Shown piece by piece: positions 38,836 to 39,568 of a stretch of DNA of 39,568 nt. The stretch's first letter is position 1; each line of letters begins with the position of its first letter. The translations under genes and the position numbers were made by a program. The notes beneath the pieces were generated by a model, which saw nothing but the letters and a program-made list of their open reading frames with translations, was not told the origin of the DNA and searched no databases. The DNA comes from Candidatus Saccharimonadota bacterium (GTDB taxonomy: Bacteria > Patescibacteriota > Saccharimonadia > Saccharimonadales > UBA4665): positions 1 to 39,568 of the forward strand of contig DAIDKK010000003.1 in NCBI GenBank assembly GCA_027450065.1, read 5' to 3'.

Positions 38836-39408
38836 ATGATTGCAAGCTTACGGGGGATTGTAGAGAAGTCACTGAATGGCATTGTGCTGGATATTGGTGG
38901 CGTGGGTTACGGGTTGGCTGTGACATCCGAGGATTTTGGGAAGCTAGCCGATGGCAAAGAAGCAAAGCTGTATGTACATGAACATATTCGTGAACAGGGG
39001 TATGACTTATTTGGTTTTACACTACCAGACACAAAGAAACTATTTGAGCAACTCCTCGGCGTGAAAAATGTTGGCCCACGAGTGGCGATGGCAGTGCTCG
39101 ATATTGGGTCGGCGGCCCAGGTGCGTGGCGCAATCGCGTCGGGTGACGTGAAGCTTTTGCAAGGAGCCAAGGGTGTGGGGAAGCGTGCTGCCGAGCAAAT
39201 TGTCGTGGAGTTACGAGACAAGGTTGGCCTGGTTGCCGGCGCATCAGCAGAAGATTTGGTGTACCGTCCAGGTATTAACACGCAGGATGAGGCTGTCGAA
39301 GCCCTTGTTGCACTCGGTTACTCACCGCAGGATGCCACTGTGGCACTGCAAAAAATTGACCCAGCCCTATCGACCGAAGAACGCATCAAGCTCGCCCTGA
39401 AAGGATAG
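38836..39408 (+). CDS. ruvA: Holliday junction branch migration protein RuvA
   Basis: Tetrameric junction binder that loads RuvB. Seen: N-terminal OB-fold MIASLRGIVEKSLNGIVLDI and GVGYGLAVT, YDLFGF, two helix-hairpin-helix regions (LLGVKNVGPRVAMAVLD, LLQGAKGVGKRAAEQIVVEL), and C-terminal domain DEAVEALVALGYSPQDA. 190 aa is normal. ruvB is not adjacent within the window. Confidence 0.96.
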   Translation: MIASLRGIVEKSLNGIVLDIGGVGYGLAVTSEDFGKLADGKEAKLYVHEHIREQGYDLFGFTLPDTKKLFEQLLGVKNVGPRVAMAVLDIGSAAQVRGAIASGDVKLLQGAKGVGKRAAEQIVVELRDKVGLVAGASAEDLVYRPGINTQDEAVEALVALGYSPQDATVALQKIDPALSTEERIKLALKG

Positions 39409-39412
39409 CCCT

Positions 39413-39568
39413 ATGAATATCCAAACCTACACACTCAATAATGGCCAAACTATTCCCGCAATAGGATTGGGGTTATGGCAGGTAAAAGATGAAGCGGAAT
39501 TCCGCCGGGCTTTTCAGGCTGGGATTGAAGCCGGCTACCGGCATTTCGATAGCGCACAGGCCTACGGT
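39413..39568 (+). CDS. Aldo/keto reductase, 5' end only
   Basis: 52 codons before the window ends. Seen: NNGQTIPAIGLGLWQ (the family NDGxxIPxLGLGTW start) and AGYRHFDSAQAYG, with the catalytic Asp and Tyr of the family. The ATG follows AAAGGA at 9 nt, 4 nt after the ruvA stop. The rest lies outside the window. Confidence 0.88.
   Translation, partial: MNIQTYTLNNGQTIPAIGLGLWQVKDEAEFRRAFQAGIEAGYRHFDSAQAYG

Overview
The window looks like chromosomal DNA of a small-genome Patescibacteria (CPR) bacterium, most likely Candidatus Saccharibacteria (TM7). The reasons are tight packing with many 1-20 nt gene overlaps, the standard genetic code (TGA as stop), short versions of several house-keeping proteins (HrcA 232 aa, ComEC without its hydrolase domain), and many small membrane proteins of no known family. 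The lineage is an inference from gene content, not from a phylogenetic marker.

Layout. (1) 96-11002 is a conserved core: histidine phosphatase and RdgB-type NTP pyrophosphatase (minus), then tilS, ftsH, a large TraG/VirD4-like ATPase preceded by a 13-codon overlapping leader ORF, murJ, lepA and a guanylate-kinase-like gene (plus). (2) 11025-18715 is the heat-shock block hrcA, small ORF, grpE, small ORF, dnaK, SemiSWEET, dnaJ. It has CIRCE operators at hrcA, dnaK (two copies) and dnaJ. The dnaJ 5' end is present twice: a truncated copy with its own CIRCE and promoter (15399-15588) and, after about 2 kb with three unfamiliar ORFs, the intact gene. (3) 18728-24982 holds a GGDEF protein, a 38-aa membrane ORF, and an amide-ligase/hydrolase neighbourhood: an N-formylglutamate-amidohydrolase-like protein, a stand-alone ATP-grasp ligase, a helical protein, and a retropepsin-like plus RimK-like fusion. 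DUF192 and small membrane proteins follow. (4) 25026-33260 is a metal/thiol accessory island. A compact minus-strand operon encodes a YHS protein, small membrane proteins, a CcdA-like thiol transporter with Cys-Cys motifs, a membrane-anchored redoxin, a His-motif exported protein and a CHAP amidase. Facing it are an ArsR-YHS fusion regulator and a CPH-type (CopB-like) metal ATPase. (5) 33316-34770 has a truncated gene copy, an exported protein, tRNA-Lys(UUU) and a degenerate tRNA-like copy. (6) 34773-39568 has comEC (truncated family form), a Crp/Fnr regulator, yebC, NUDIX, ruvC, ruvA and the start of an aldo/keto reductase.

The most general signal is transcriptional. At about 15 starts a -10 box, often an extended TGn-TAnnnT, ends 6-8 nt before the start codon, so the transcript should begin at or next to the start codon (leaderless mRNA). 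This rule also decided several starts in the annotation. In the heat-shock block the -35 element lies inside the 9-nt CIRCE spacer at hrcA, dnaK and dnaJ. All function calls come from reading motifs by eye; no database search was possible.
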